A stretch of 64,000 nt of DNA from Phycicoccus jejuensis (GCF_000720925.1 NZ_JOEE01000004.1:372001-436000), one strand, 5' to 3'. Shown: positions 8,991-18,069, counted from the first letter of the stretch. Notes: generated from the sequence alone by a model not told the origin. Program-made: numbers and translations.

Positions 8991-10643
8991 GTGGTCGACC
9001 TCATCCTGTCGGGAGGGCCCGTCTTCACGGCGCGGGCGGTGCGCTCGCGCCCGACCGCCGTCGCCGTCGACGACGGGCGCGTCGTCGCCGTCGGGCACGA
9101 GGAGGTGCTCGACCTCGCGACGTCGAGGACCGAGCACGTCGACCTGCGCGGCCGGATGCTCCTGCCCGGCTTCCAGGACGCGCACGTCCACCCGGTGTGG
9201 GCCGGGGTCCACATGGGGCGCTGCGACCTCGACGGGCTCTCGACCGCGCGCGCCTACCTCGAGCGGATCGCCCGCCACGTCCGCGAGCACCCGGACGAGG
9301 AGTGGGTGCTCGGCGGCGGGTGGTCGATGACCGCCTTCCCCGGGGGCACCCCGACGGCGGCCGAGCTCGACTCCGTCGTGGGAGCCCGGCCGGCGTTCCT
9401 GCCCAACCGCGACGTGCACAGCGCCTGGGTCAGCTCCGAGGCGCTGCGGCGCGCCGGTATCGACCGCGACACCCCCGACCCGCGCGACGGGCGCATCGAG
9501 CGCGACGCCGACGGCCACCCGACCGGGACCCTCCACGAGGGCGCGATGGCCCTCGTCGGCAGCATCGCCCCGGAGACGACCGACGACGAGCGGCTCGAGG
9601 GGCTGCTGCGCGCCCAGGCGCACCTGCACGCGCTCGGCGTGACGGCCTGGCAGGACGCGATCATCGGCGACTACGGCGACGGCGGGAACCCGGCGCGGGC
9701 GTACCGGGCGGCCGACGAGTCCGGGCGGCTGACCGGCCGCGTCGTCGGCGCGCTCTGGTGGGACCGCAACACCGGGCTGGAGCAGGTGCCCGAGATCATC
9801 GAGCGGCGGGACGCCCTGTCCACGAACCGGTTCCGCGCGACGAGCGTCAAGATCATGCAGGACGGCGTGCCCGAGAACTTCACCGCCGCGATGCTCGACC
9901 CGTACTGCGACGGGCACGGCCGGTACACCGACAACTCGGGCATCTCCTTCGTCCCCGTCGAGACGCTGATGCCCGCCGCGGTGCAGCTCGACGCCGCCGG
10001 CTTCCAGCTGCACTTCCACGCGATCGGCGACCGCGCCGTGCGCGAGTGCCTCGACGCCGTCGAGGGCGCGATCGCCGCCAACGGCCGCCGCGACGCGCGC
10101 CACCACATCGCCCACGTCCAGGTCATCCACCCCGACGACGTCCACCGCTTCCGCGAGCTCGGCGTCGTCGCCAACCTCCAGGCCTTCTGGGCCGCGCTCG
10201 AGGCGCAGATGGTCGAGCTGACCATCCCCTTCCTCGGCGAGCCGCGCACCTCGTGGCAGTACCCGTTCGGCGACCTGCACCGCTCCGGGGCGACGCTCGC
10301 GATGGGCTCCGACTGGGCCGTCTCGACCGCCGACCCGCTCGCCGCGATCCACGTCGCGGTGACCCGGCAGATCCCCGAGGCGCACCGCGAGGGCGAGCCG
10401 GAGCACCCGGTGTTCCTGCCCGAGCAGCGGCTCGACCTCGCGACCGCGCTCACCGCGTACACCGCCGGCTCGGCGTTCGTGAACCGGCACGAGGGGACGG
10501 GCAGCATCCGGGAGGGCGCGCTCGCCGACCTCGACGTCCTCGACCGCGACCCGTTCGCCGGGCCGCCCGAGGAGATCGGGGCCACGCGGGTGCTGCAGAC
10601 CTTCGTCGACGGCCGGCGCGTGCACGCCGCCGACGACGCCTGA
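8991..10643 (+). CDS. YtcJ-like metal-dependent amidohydrolase
   Basis: 550 residues. Metal-binding HxH is seen in GFQDAHVHP (about residues 60-68). Further His ligands lie in LHFHAIGDRAV and ARHHIAHVQ, and the catalytic Asp in MGSDWAVSTADP, an amidohydrolase-3 (YtcJ) pattern. It probably hydrolyses an exocyclic amide or carbamate; the substrate is unknown. The GTG start lies 18 bp after leuS without its own promoter-like element, so it may be co-transcribed. A SAM-IV riboswitch begins about 80 bp after the stop, so the next gene is a separate unit. Confidence 0.85.
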   Translation: MVDLILSGGPVFTARAVRSRPTAVAVDDGRVVAVGHEEVLDLATSRTEHVDLRGRMLLPGFQDAHVHPVWAGVHMGRCDLDGLSTARAYLERIARHVREHPDEEWVLGGGWSMTAFPGGTPTAAELDSVVGARPAFLPNRDVHSAWVSSEALRRAGIDRDTPDPRDGRIERDADGHPTGTLHEGAMALVGSIAPETTDDERLEGLLRAQAHLHALGVTAWQDAIIGDYGDGGNPARAYRAADESGRLTGRVVGALWWDRNTGLEQVPEIIERRDALSTNRFRATSVKIMQDGVPENFTAAMLDPYCDGHGRYTDNSGISFVPVETLMPAAVQLDAAGFQLHFHAIGDRAVRECLDAVEGAIAANGRRDARHHIAHVQVIHPDDVHRFRELGVVANLQAFWAALEAQMVELTIPFLGEPRTSWQYPFGDLHRSGATLAMGSDWAVSTADPLAAIHVAVTRQIPEAHREGEPEHPVFLPEQRLDLATALTAYTAGSAFVNRHEGTGSIREGALADLDVLDRDPFAGPPEEIGATRVLQTFVDGRRVHAADDA

Positions 10644-10725
10644 GGCCACCCGGAGCGGCGGGGCCGTCCCACGTCGTGGACCCGGGATGACGGGTCGCGG
10701 GCGCGTTCGTCACACTCGTCGGCGT

Positions 10726-10805
10726 AGGTCATGAGTGCCAGTGACAAGCCCCGGCTCGCTGGCCGGCAACCCTCCTCCGCGGTGGGGTGCCCCGGGTGAC
10801 GACCT
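10726..10805 (+). promoter_or_regulatory. SAM-IV riboswitch (copy 1)
   Basis: A contiguous aptamer with P1 formed by AGGTC (10726-10730) and GACCT (10801-10805), the CCAG/CTGG helix, the conserved CCGGCAACC segment and GGTGGGGTGCCCC. It closely matches the copy before metY in this window and the actinobacterial SAM-IV class. It precedes a SufS-like gene by 75 bp, implying that SAM represses that gene. A GC-rich hairpin region (10806-10860) may be the expression platform. Confidence 0.88.
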
Positions 10806-10880
10806 GGTCGGCGCCGCAGCGGCGTCGGCAAGCGCGGATCCCGGGCGTCCCGAGGGTCCACGAGGCCCTCAGGAGCCCCG

Positions 10881-12239
10881 ATGTCCACGCACCACACCGC
10901 CCTCGTCGCCGTCGGCCACGCCGGCCCCTCCCTGCTGACCCGGTCCCTCCCCGCCGTCGTCGCGCCGGACCCCGTGCCCGTCGTGTCCGGGGCGCTCGTC
11001 GAGTACGCCCAGCTCGACCACGCCGCCTCGACCCCGGCGCTCGAGTCGGTGGTCCGCGCGGTCGCGACGGCCACCCGCACCTACAGCTCGGTGCACCGCG
11101 GCACCGGATGGCTCTCGCGGGTCACGAGCGCCCACTACGAGGCCGCCCGTGACGAGGTCGCACGCTTCGTCGGGGCCCGCGCCGACGACCTGGTCGTCCT
11201 CGTGCGGACCACGACCGAGGCGACGAACCTCCTCGCCCGCGCGCTGCCCGCGGGGACGCCCGTCGTCGTGTTCGACACCGAGCACCACGCCTCGCTGCTG
11301 CCGTGGCCGGCCGCCGCCACGCACCGGCTCCCGGTGCCCGCCTCCCCGGAGGAGGCGCTCGGTCGCCTCGAGTCGACCCTCGCCGGTCTCGCGGGCGGGC
11401 CGACCCCGCTCGTCGTCGTCACCGGGGCGTCCAACGTGACCGGCGAGCTGTGGCCGGTCGAGCGCGTCGTCACCGTCGCCCGCCGGCACGGTGCCCGGGT
11501 GCTCCTCGACGCCGCGCAGCTCGTCGCGCACCGGCCGGTCGACCTCACCGCGCTCGACGTCGACTGGGTCGCCTTCTCGGGGCACAAGCTGCACGCCCCC
11601 TACGGCGCCGGCGCCCTCGTCGGGCGGGCCGACTGGCTCGACGCCGCCGAGCCCCACCTCGCTGGTGGAGGGGCCAGCGCGGCGGTCTCGGCGGACGGCG
11701 TCACGTGGGCGGCGGGCGCCGCGCGCCACGAGGGCGGCAGCCCGAACGTCCTCGGGGCGGTCGCGCTGGCGGCCGCGTGCGCGGCGCTGCGCACCCACCG
11801 GGCGGCGGTCGAGGCGCACGAGGCGCGGCTCGGGGCCCGGCTGCTCGAGGGGCTCGCGGGCATCCCGGGCGTGCGCGTGCACTCGCTCTTCGGTGCCGAC
11901 CACCCGCGCGTGCCGGTCGCGGCCTTCACCGTCGACGGCCTCGACAGCCACCTCGTCGCGGCCGCCCTGAGCGCCGAGCACGGCATCGGGGTGCGGGCGG
12001 GCAAGTTCTGCGCGCACCGGCTCGTCGACGCGCTCCTGGCCCGGGACGCTGACGGCGCGGTGACCGCCGTGCGCGCGAGCGCCGGCCTCGCGACGACCGA
12101 CGAGCACGTCGAGCGGCTGCTCGCCGCCGTCGCCGCGCTCGCGGCGGACGGGCCGGGCGTCGAGTACGTCGAGGAGCCGGGGCGGGGCTGGGTGCCGGCC
12201 GACGACCCGCGCGACCTCGACGTCCCGCTGCCCTGGTGA
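10881..12239 (+). CDS. SufS-like PLP enzyme (class V aminotransferase / cysteine desulfurase-like) under SAM-IV control
   Basis: 452 residues of the fold-type I PLP family. Schiff-base Lys is in FSGHKLHAPYG near residue 235. RAGKFCAH near 373-380 matches the SufS loop carrying the persulfide-forming Cys, so cysteine desulfurase chemistry is plausible. There is a roughly 45-residue N-terminal extension before LDHAASTPAL. No SufBCD or IscU partner is nearby. The riboswitch upstream links it to sulfur amino acid status rather than to Fe-S assembly. It could instead be a cysteine or selenocysteine lyase or an epimerase-like relative. degV follows 41 bp later with its own promoter. Confidence 0.8.
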   Translation: MSTHHTALVAVGHAGPSLLTRSLPAVVAPDPVPVVSGALVEYAQLDHAASTPALESVVRAVATATRTYSSVHRGTGWLSRVTSAHYEAARDEVARFVGARADDLVVLVRTTTEATNLLARALPAGTPVVVFDTEHHASLLPWPAAATHRLPVPASPEEALGRLESTLAGLAGGPTPLVVVTGASNVTGELWPVERVVTVARRHGARVLLDAAQLVAHRPVDLTALDVDWVAFSGHKLHAPYGAGALVGRADWLDAAEPHLAGGGASAAVSADGVTWAAGAARHEGGSPNVLGAVALAAACAALRTHRAAVEAHEARLGARLLEGLAGIPGVRVHSLFGADHPRVPVAAFTVDGLDSHLVAAALSAEHGIGVRAGKFCAHRLVDALLARDADGAVTAVRASAGLATTDEHVERLLAAVAALAADGPGVEYVEEPGRGWVPADDPRDLDVPLPW

Positions 12240-12267
12240 GGCCGGTTCCCGGGGCGTGGGGGGGCGC

Positions 12268-12273
12268 TAGCCT
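12268..12273 (+). promoter_or_regulatory. -10 element TAGCCT before degV
   Basis: TAGCCT ends 7 nt before the GTG start at 12281, a leaderless arrangement that fixes the degV start. Confidence 0.6.
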
Positions 12274-12280
12274 GCGCAGG

Positions 12281-13141
12281 GTGACCACCGCGATCGTCAC
12301 CGACTCCACCGCCTACCTCTCGCCGGGCGACCTCGAGGGGCTGCCGGTGCGTGTCGTGCCGCTCCACGTCGTCATCGGCGGGCACGAGCACCGCGAGGGC
12401 GTCGACGTCGGCTCCGACGAGGTCGCCGCGGCGCTGCACTCCTTCACGCCCGTCTCGACCTCGCGCCCGGCGCCGGCGGCGTTCGCGGAGGCCTACGAGG
12501 CGTCGGCCCGCGACGGCGCGGACGGCATCGTGTCGGTGCACCTGTCCGGGGAGCTGTCGAGCACGGTCGCCGGCGCGGGCCTCGCCGCCGGGACCGCCCC
12601 GGTGCCGGTGCGCGTCGTCGACTCCCGCGCCCTCGGGATGGCGATGGGCGAGGCCGTGCTCGCCGGGGCGCGGGCGGCCGTCGGTGGCGCCTCCCTCGAC
12701 GAGGTGGCCGAGACGGTGCGGCGCACGTGCGAGGGCGCCACGGTCGTCTTCTACGTCGACACCCTGGAGTACCTCCGGCGCGGCGGCCGGATCGGGCGGG
12801 CCGGGGCGCTCGTGGGGTCCGCGCTGTCGATCAAGCCGATCCTCGGCCTGCGCGACGGCCAGATCGTCCCGCTCGAGCGGGTGCGCACGTCGAGCCGCGC
12901 CATCGCCCGGCTCGAGGAGATCGCGGTCGAGGCGGCCGAGGCCGCCGTGGCGGCCGGAGCGCCCGGTGTCGACCTCGCCGTGCACCACCTGGACTCCGCC
13001 GAGCGCGCCGAGAGCCTCGCGGGACGGCTGCGCGGCCGGATGCCCGACGCGGGCGTGCGGGTCGTCGAGCTCGGCGCCGTCGTCGGCGCGCACGTCGGCC
13101 CGGGCACGCTCGCGGTCGCCGTCGTGCCGCGCGTGTCCTGA
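12281..13141 (+). CDS. DegV-family fatty-acid-binding protein
   Basis: 286 residues, the normal family length. DegV (FakB-like) proteins bind a fatty acid and present it to a FakA kinase for phosphorylation. Seen are the N-terminal VTDSTAYL motif, VSTSRPAPAAF in the lipid-contacting region, the second-domain segment LEYLRRGGRIGRAGAL and GPGTLAVAVV near the C-terminus. Start is GTG 12281 after the -10 element; a longer frame from 12236 exists but would lie upstream of the promoter. It overlaps plsY by 1 bp (TGATG), so the pair is coupled. The lipid role of both genes is consistent. Confidence 0.88.
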   Translation: MTTAIVTDSTAYLSPGDLEGLPVRVVPLHVVIGGHEHREGVDVGSDEVAAALHSFTPVSTSRPAPAAFAEAYEASARDGADGIVSVHLSGELSSTVAGAGLAAGTAPVPVRVVDSRALGMAMGEAVLAGARAAVGGASLDEVAETVRRTCEGATVVFYVDTLEYLRRGGRIGRAGALVGSALSIKPILGLRDGQIVPLERVRTSSRAIARLEEIAVEAAEAAVAAGAPGVDLAVHHLDSAERAESLAGRLRGRMPDAGVRVVELGAVVGAHVGPGTLAVAVVPRVS

Positions 13142-13758
13142 TGGCCGTCCTCGCCCTCGTCGCGCTCGCGGCGCTCGGGTTCCTCGTCGGCTCGGCCAAC
13201 GTCGCGACCGTCGTGGCGCGGGCGCTCGGGGCCGACCTGCGGCACGCCGGGTCGGGCAACCCCGGGGCGACGAACGCCGGACGGGTGCTCGGCCGGCGGT
13301 GGGGCGCGCTCGTGCTCGTCCTCGACGTCCTCAAGGCCTTCGTCCCGACGCTCCTCGTCCTGCTGTGGGCCGGCACGCAGCCGGCCCTCGTCGTCGCCGG
13401 CGGCGTCGTCCTCGGGCACGTCTACAGCCCGTTCCTCGGGGGGCGTGGCGGCAAGGGCGTCGCCTGCGCGCTCGGAGGGATCCTCGCGGTGGCGCCGTGG
13501 GTGGCGTTCGCGGCGGTGGTCGTGTTCGCTCTCGCGCTGGCCGCGCTGCGCCGGGTGGGGGAGGCCTCGGTCGTCGCCACCGGCTTCCTCGCGGTGCTCG
13601 GGGCGGTCGCCGCGGCCGGGCTCGCGTCGACGGGGATGGTCGGGCTGGCGCGTGACGAGGGGGTCTGGCTGCTGCTCGTGTCGGTGCTCGTCCTGGCCCG
13701 GCACCGGCGCAACATGCGGGCGGCGTGGGGTCGGGTCCGGGGGCGCCGGAGCGGCTGA
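13141..13758 (+). CDS. plsY: Glycerol-3-phosphate acyltransferase PlsY
   Basis: 205 residues, an integral membrane enzyme transferring acyl from acyl-phosphate to glycerol-3-phosphate in phospholipid synthesis. The first cytoplasmic-loop motif is GSGNPGATNAGR and the second is GHVYSPFLGGRGGKGVA, both diagnostic. About five transmembrane helices with a basic C-terminus. The ATG overlaps the degV stop by 1 bp. Co-transcription with degV places a putative fatty-acid carrier next to an acyl-phosphate user. Confidence 0.92.
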   Translation: MAVLALVALAALGFLVGSANVATVVARALGADLRHAGSGNPGATNAGRVLGRRWGALVLVLDVLKAFVPTLLVLLWAGTQPALVVAGGVVLGHVYSPFLGGRGGKGVACALGGILAVAPWVAFAAVVVFALALAALRRVGEASVVATGFLAVLGAVAAAGLASTGMVGLARDEGVWLLLVSVLVLARHRRNMRAAWGRVRGRRSG

Positions 13759-13779
13759 CGTCCGTCTCCTCGGCGGCAG

Positions 13780-13819
13780 GTCGTCCACAGGCGGGTCGGT
13801 CGCGGACCGTCGTCCACAG
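13780..13819. repeat. Direct repeat GTCGTCCACAG x2 upstream of comEA
   Basis: The 11-mer occurs at 13780-13790 and 13809-13819, 29 bp apart, just before the comEA promoter. It recurs at 53875-53885 upstream of the SprT-like gene. TCCACA resembles half of an actinobacterial DnaA box, but no protein can be assigned. Confidence 0.45.
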
Positions 13820-13857
13820 ATCGCCGGCGGCCCGGTGTCCCGGGAGCGCGGGCTGCC

Positions 13858-13863
13858 TAGCGT
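13858..13863 (+). promoter_or_regulatory. -10 element TAGCGT before comEA
   Basis: TAGCGT ends 6 nt before the ATG at 13870, a leaderless promoter. Confidence 0.6.
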
Positions 13864-13869
13864 CGGGGG

Positions 13870-14721
13870 ATGCGCCAGCGCCCCGACCCCGACGCCCTCT
13901 CGCCCCGGGCGAGCGCGTGGCTGCGCTCTCGCTCGCGGTCGGCCGGATGGGTGCCCGAGGTGCCGTCCGCGACGTCGGAGGCCGATGACGGAGGCGTCCA
14001 CGACGACGCCGACGACCGGGTCGAGGACCGGCGACGCGTGCGGCTGCCGACCACGCTGCAGGGGGCGCGGTGGCAGCCGGGGCGCTCGGCCGTGCTCGGG
14101 GTCGTCGTCCTCGCGCTGCTCGCCGCGGTCGTCCTCGGGCTGCGCGTCGCGAGCGCGGGGTCGGACGGCGACGTCGTCGCGCCCGGGGGCGGGGCGCGGG
14201 CCGGCCCGGTCGGGGTGACGGCGGGGGCCGTCGACGTCGGGGTGCCGACGTCGTCCGTGTCGCCGTCGCCGCCCGGCGAGGTCGTCGTGCACGTCGTCGG
14301 CCGCGTCCGCCGCCCGGGGGTGCGGTCCCTGCCGGCCGGCTCCCGGGTGGCCGACGCGGTCGACGCCGCCGGGGGCGCGACGGGTGGGGCCGACCTCTCG
14401 GCCGTCAACCTCGCGCGCGTGCTCGTCGACGGCGAGCAGGTGCGGGTGCCGGCGGAGGGAGAGGCACCGGTCGCACCACCTGCGTCGCCGGGCGGGGGTG
14501 CGAGCGGGGGTGTGGCCGGCGCTCCGGCCGCGCCGGTGTCGCTGAGCACCGCCGACGCGGGCACGCTCGATGGCCTGCCGGGCATCGGGCCGGTCCTCGC
14601 CCAGCGGATCGTCGAGTGGCGCACCGCGCACGGCCGGTTCTCGAGCGTCGACGAGCTCGCGGAGGTGAGCGGCATCGGCGAGAAGCTGCTCGAGCAGCTG
14701 CGGCCGCTGGTCGTGCCGTGA
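13870..14721 (+). CDS. comEA: ComEA-like DNA-binding competence protein
   Basis: 283 residues. A cytoplasmic N-terminal region of about 70 residues rich in charged residues precedes one transmembrane helix (about 74-93). Next come a Ser/Pro-rich linker, an SLBB domain beginning VVVHVVGRVRRPG (about 137-150), a Gly/Ala linker and a C-terminal double helix-hairpin-helix with LPGIGPVLAQRIVEWR and VSGIGEKLLEQL. ComEA binds incoming double-stranded DNA at the membrane. The ATG lies 6 nt after a -10 element. Its stop overlaps the comEC GTG by 4 bp. Confidence 0.93.
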   Translation: MRQRPDPDALSPRASAWLRSRSRSAGWVPEVPSATSEADDGGVHDDADDRVEDRRRVRLPTTLQGARWQPGRSAVLGVVVLALLAAVVLGLRVASAGSDGDVVAPGGGARAGPVGVTAGAVDVGVPTSSVSPSPPGEVVVHVVGRVRRPGVRSLPAGSRVADAVDAAGGATGGADLSAVNLARVLVDGEQVRVPAEGEAPVAPPASPGGGASGGVAGAPAAPVSLSTADAGTLDGLPGIGPVLAQRIVEWRTAHGRFSSVDELAEVSGIGEKLLEQLRPLVVP

Positions 14722-17096
14722 CGCAGCCCGGGACGCCCATCGCCGACGCGGGGGACCTGCGGCTGCTCGGCCCGGCCCTCGTCGCGTGGGCGGTGGCCGC
14801 CGCGACGCTCGGGCTCGGCTGGGGCGCACGGCTGGTCGTCGTCGGCGTCGGGATGGCGGCCTGCCTGGCCCTCCACGGGTGGGTGTTGGCCGTTCGCCGG
14901 CCGGACGGGCGTGCCGCGGTGTGGCGGTGGCCGGTCACGCTCGCCGTCGTCCTCGTCACCCTGCTGCAGGTGTCGGCCGTGGCGGCGACGGTCGCGCGCG
15001 AGCAGGGCGGTGTGCGCGAGCTCGCGACCGGGCGCGCGGTCGTGACCGCCGACGTGCTCGTCACCGGCGAGGCGATCCGCGTGGCCGCGCGTGACGGGTC
15101 GGCGCGCTTCGTCCGCGCCGGCACCGTGCAGCGGCTGACCGGTCGCGGGCGGACCGTCGCGACGTCGGCGCCCGTCCTCCTCGTCGGGGGCGAGGTGCTC
15201 CTCGCGCCGCGGTGGCACGAGACCGTCCGGGTCCGCGGACGGCTCGGGCCGATGGAGCCGGCCGACGACCGGGTCGCCACGCTCGCGGTCTCCGGGCGGC
15301 TGGTGTCGCTCGCACCGCCGGGGGCGGTCGCGCGGGGCGCCGAGCGGCTGCGCACCGGCCTGCGCCACGCCGTCGACGACGCCCCGGCCGACGCGCGGGG
15401 GCTGCTGCCCGGCCTCGTCATCGGCGACACGAGCCGCACCCCGCCGGACCTCACCGAGGCGATGCGGGCCACGGGGATGACGCACCTGACGGCCGTCTCC
15501 GGCAGCAACGTCGCCGTCGTCACCGGGCTCGTCCTCGGCCTGTGCGCCGTCGTCGGCGTGCCGCGGCCCCTGCGGCCGGTGCTCGCGGGGCTGGCCCTCG
15601 CGGGGTTCGTCGTCCTCGCCCGCCCCGAGCCGAGCGTCGTGCGCGCGGCCTCGATGGGCGCGATCGGGCTGCTCGGGCTCAGCCGGTCGCGGCGCTCGGC
15701 CGGGCTGCCGGTGCTCGCCGGCGCGGTCGTCGTCGTCCTCGTCCTCGACCCGTGGCTCGCGCGCTCGTACGGCTTCGTCCTCTCGACCCTCGCGACGCTG
15801 GGGCTGCTCCTCTTCACCCGGCCGTGGGGCGAGGCCGTCGGGCGCCGGCTGCCTCGTCGGCTCACGCCGCTCGGCCCGGCGCTCGCCGTGCCCGTCGCCG
15901 CGCAGGTGATGACGGCCCCGGTCGTCGTGCTGCTCCAGGGGTCGGTGAGCGTCGTCGGTGTGCTCGCGAACCTCCTCGCGGCGCCGCTCGTCCCGCCCGC
16001 CACCGTCGCGGGGGTGGTCGCCTCCCTCGTCTCGCTCGTCTGGGGGCGCGGCGCCGAGCTCGTCGCGTGGGTCGGGGTGGTGCCCACGACCGGCATCGCG
16101 CGCGTCGCGCGGGTGGCCGCCGAGGTGCCGGGTGGCACGCTGCCATGGCCGGACGGGCCGCCCGGCGCCCTGCTGCTGGCCGGCCTGCTCCTGCTCGTCG
16201 TCCTCACCGGTCGCGCCCTCGTCGCGGGCGTCGCGCGCCGGCCGGTGGCCGTGCTCGGCGTGGCGCTCCTCGCCCTGGCCTCCTTCCTGCCGACCCGGCT
16301 CGTCACGTGGCCGCCCGAGGGCTGGCGGGTCGTCGTCTGCGACGTCGGGCAGGGCGACGCGGTCGTCCTGCGCAGCGGTCCGGGGCGCGGAGTGCTCGTC
16401 GACGTCGGGCCCGACCCCGCCCTCGTCGACGGCTGCCTCGACCGGCTCGACGTCACGACCCTCGACGCGGTCGTCCTCACGCACTTCCACGCCGATCACG
16501 TCGACGGCCTGGCCGGCGCCCTGCGTGGCCGCACCGTGCGGCAGGTGCTCGTCGGCCCGGTCGCCGAGCCCGCGTCGGCGGCCGCGACCGTCCGGCGCAC
16601 GGCGGCCGCGGCGGGCATCCCGGTCGGCGTCCTCCACGCCGGCGACCGGGTCCGGCTCGGGGAGGTCGACGCCGTCGTCTGGAGCCCGTGGCGCCGCATC
16701 GCCGAGGGGTCGGTGCCCAACAACGGCAGCGTCGTCCTCGCGGCCCGCACCGGGGACGTCGATGCGCTGCTCCTCGGCGACGTCGAGCGCGAGGCGGCGC
16801 ACGACCTCCTCGTGCGCCTGCGCCGCGACCCGGCGATGGCGGCGGCCGCCCGCGGGTTCGAGCTCGTCAAGACGCCGCACCACGGCTCGGCCAACCTCGA
16901 CGAGGGGCTGATGGCTGCCGTCCGCGCGCCGGTCGCGGTCGTCAGCGTCGGCGCGGACAACGACTACGGGCACCCGGCGCCGGCGCACCTCGCGCTGCTG
17001 CGCCGGCTCGGCTCGGCGGTCTACCGCACCGACCAGCGTGGCGGCGTCGCCCTCGTCGAGCGCCGCGGCGCCCTGCGGGTCGTCACCGCACGCTGA
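14718..17096 (+). CDS. comEC: ComEC/Rec2 DNA-uptake channel protein
   Basis: 792 residues from GTG 14718, chosen for the GTGA overlap with comEA; longer frames upstream overlap comEA. N-terminal helices are followed by an OB-like soluble segment, then the competence membrane domain with TGMTHLTAVSGSNVAVV, and a C-terminal metallo-beta-lactamase domain containing LTHFHADHVDG (HxHxDH) and TPHHGSANLD. This is the full ComEC domain order. In many actinobacteria comEC is followed by holA and rpsT; here a convergent LysR gene follows 8 bp later instead. Natural transformation has not been shown for most such genomes. Confidence 0.93.
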   Translation: MTQPGTPIADAGDLRLLGPALVAWAVAAATLGLGWGARLVVVGVGMAACLALHGWVLAVRRPDGRAAVWRWPVTLAVVLVTLLQVSAVAATVAREQGGVRELATGRAVVTADVLVTGEAIRVAARDGSARFVRAGTVQRLTGRGRTVATSAPVLLVGGEVLLAPRWHETVRVRGRLGPMEPADDRVATLAVSGRLVSLAPPGAVARGAERLRTGLRHAVDDAPADARGLLPGLVIGDTSRTPPDLTEAMRATGMTHLTAVSGSNVAVVTGLVLGLCAVVGVPRPLRPVLAGLALAGFVVLARPEPSVVRAASMGAIGLLGLSRSRRSAGLPVLAGAVVVVLVLDPWLARSYGFVLSTLATLGLLLFTRPWGEAVGRRLPRRLTPLGPALAVPVAAQVMTAPVVVLLQGSVSVVGVLANLLAAPLVPPATVAGVVASLVSLVWGRGAELVAWVGVVPTTGIARVARVAAEVPGGTLPWPDGPPGALLLAGLLLLVVLTGRALVAGVARRPVAVLGVALLALASFLPTRLVTWPPEGWRVVVCDVGQGDAVVLRSGPGRGVLVDVGPDPALVDGCLDRLDVTTLDAVVLTHFHADHVDGLAGALRGRTVRQVLVGPVAEPASAAATVRRTAAAAGIPVGVLHAGDRVRLGEVDAVVWSPWRRIAEGSVPNNGSVVLAARTGDVDALLLGDVEREAAHDLLVRLRRDPAMAAAARGFELVKTPHHGSANLDEGLMAAVRAPVAVVSVGADNDYGHPAPAHLALLRRLGSAVYRTDQRGGVALVERRGALRVVTAR

Positions 17097-17103
17097 GCCG
17101 GCG

Positions 17104-18066
17104 TCAGATCGAGAAGGTCGGCTCCGGCTGGCGGACCGTCGGCGCCGTCGACTGCGACCCGGCGCTCTCGATGAGCGCCTCCAGCGTGGCCCGGACCGCC
17201 GGCACCCGTCCGAGGTCGGGGGTCGTCAGGGCCGTGATGGTGCGGCGCGACGCCGGCTCCATCGGGAGGGCGACGACCTGGTCGTGGTGGACCGTGCGCA
17301 GGATGAGGTCGGGGATGAGCGCCACGCCGAGCCCCTCGGCGACCAGGCCCATGACGGCGACGTAGTCCTCGGTCTCGTAGGCGACGTCCGGGCGGAACCC
17401 GGCGGCGTCGGCGAGCTGGACGAGGTGGCCCCGGCAGCGCGGGCAGCCGGCGATCCACGGCTCCTGCGCGAGCTCGGCGAGGTGGGCGGTCGCCTCGTGC
17501 GCAGCGGGGTGCTCGCGCGGCATGGCGAGGCGCACCTCGTCCTCGAGCAGCGGCGTGACGACGAACGCGTCGAGGTCCTCCTCGCCCCGCGTCGCGTCGG
17601 TGCCCTCGTAGGCGAAGGCGATGGCGAGGTCGCACTCGCCGGCGCGCAGGGCGGCGATGCTCTCGGGCGGCTCGGCCTCGGTGAAGGTGATGTGCACGTC
17701 GGGGAAGCGCTGCTTGACGAGCGAGAGCGCCCGCGGCACGAGGGTCGCCGACGCCGACGGGAAGGCCATGAGCCGCACCCGGCCGCTGCGCAGCCCGGCG
17801 ATGGCCGCGACCTCCTCCTCGGCGGCGTCGAGCGCGGCGAGCACCGGGCCGGCGTGGCGGGCGAGCACCCGGCCGGCCTCGGTGAGGCGGACGTTGCGCC
17901 CGACCCGCTCGACGAGCACCGTGCCGGTGCGCTGCTCGAGGCGGCGGACCATCTGCGAGATGGCCGGCTGGGTGTAGCCCAGCGAGGCGGCGGCGGCGGT
18001 GAAGCTGCCCTGCTCGGAGATGGCCCGCATGACGCGGAGGCCGGCGGCGTCGATCATGGGACCCAT
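17104..18066 (-). CDS. LysR-family transcriptional regulator
   Basis: 320 residues. An N-terminal winged helix with the LysR signature GSFTAAAASLGYTQPAISQM is followed by a two-lobed effector-binding domain. A CPRC pair in the second domain (GCPRCRGHL) could be redox active, but this is inference. ATG codons at 18066 and 18057 are both possible; a TATAGG -10 element on this strand (18069-18074) makes 18057 plausible for a very short leader. A LysR-type box lies upstream and the sirtuin gene is divergent, about 100 bp away, making it the most likely target besides autoregulation. Confidence 0.9.
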   Translation of the reverse strand: MGPMIDAAGLRVMRAISEQGSFTAAAASLGYTQPAISQMVRRLEQRTGTVLVERVGRNVRLTEAGRVLARHAGPVLAALDAAEEEVAAIAGLRSGRVRLMAFPSASATLVPRALSLVKQRFPDVHITFTEAEPPESIAALRAGECDLAIAFAYEGTDATRGEEDLDAFVVTPLLEDEVRLAMPREHPAAHEATAHLAELAQEPWIAGCPRCRGHLVQLADAAGFRPDVAYETEDYVAVMGLVAEGLGVALIPDLILRTVHHDQVVALPMEPASRRTITALTTPDLGRVPAVRATLEALIESAGSQSTAPTVRQPEPTFSI

Positions 18067-18069
18067 CCT

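Noticed and set aside
12236..12281. Upstream start for degV at 12236
   Set aside because: It lies before the -10 element that ends 7 nt from GTG 12281, so those codons would not be transcribed from that promoter.
13808..13820. Replication origin or DnaA-box cluster before comEA
   Set aside because: Only two TCCACAG words without an AT-rich segment or dnaA/dnaN/gyrB neighbours; chromosomal origin is not supported.
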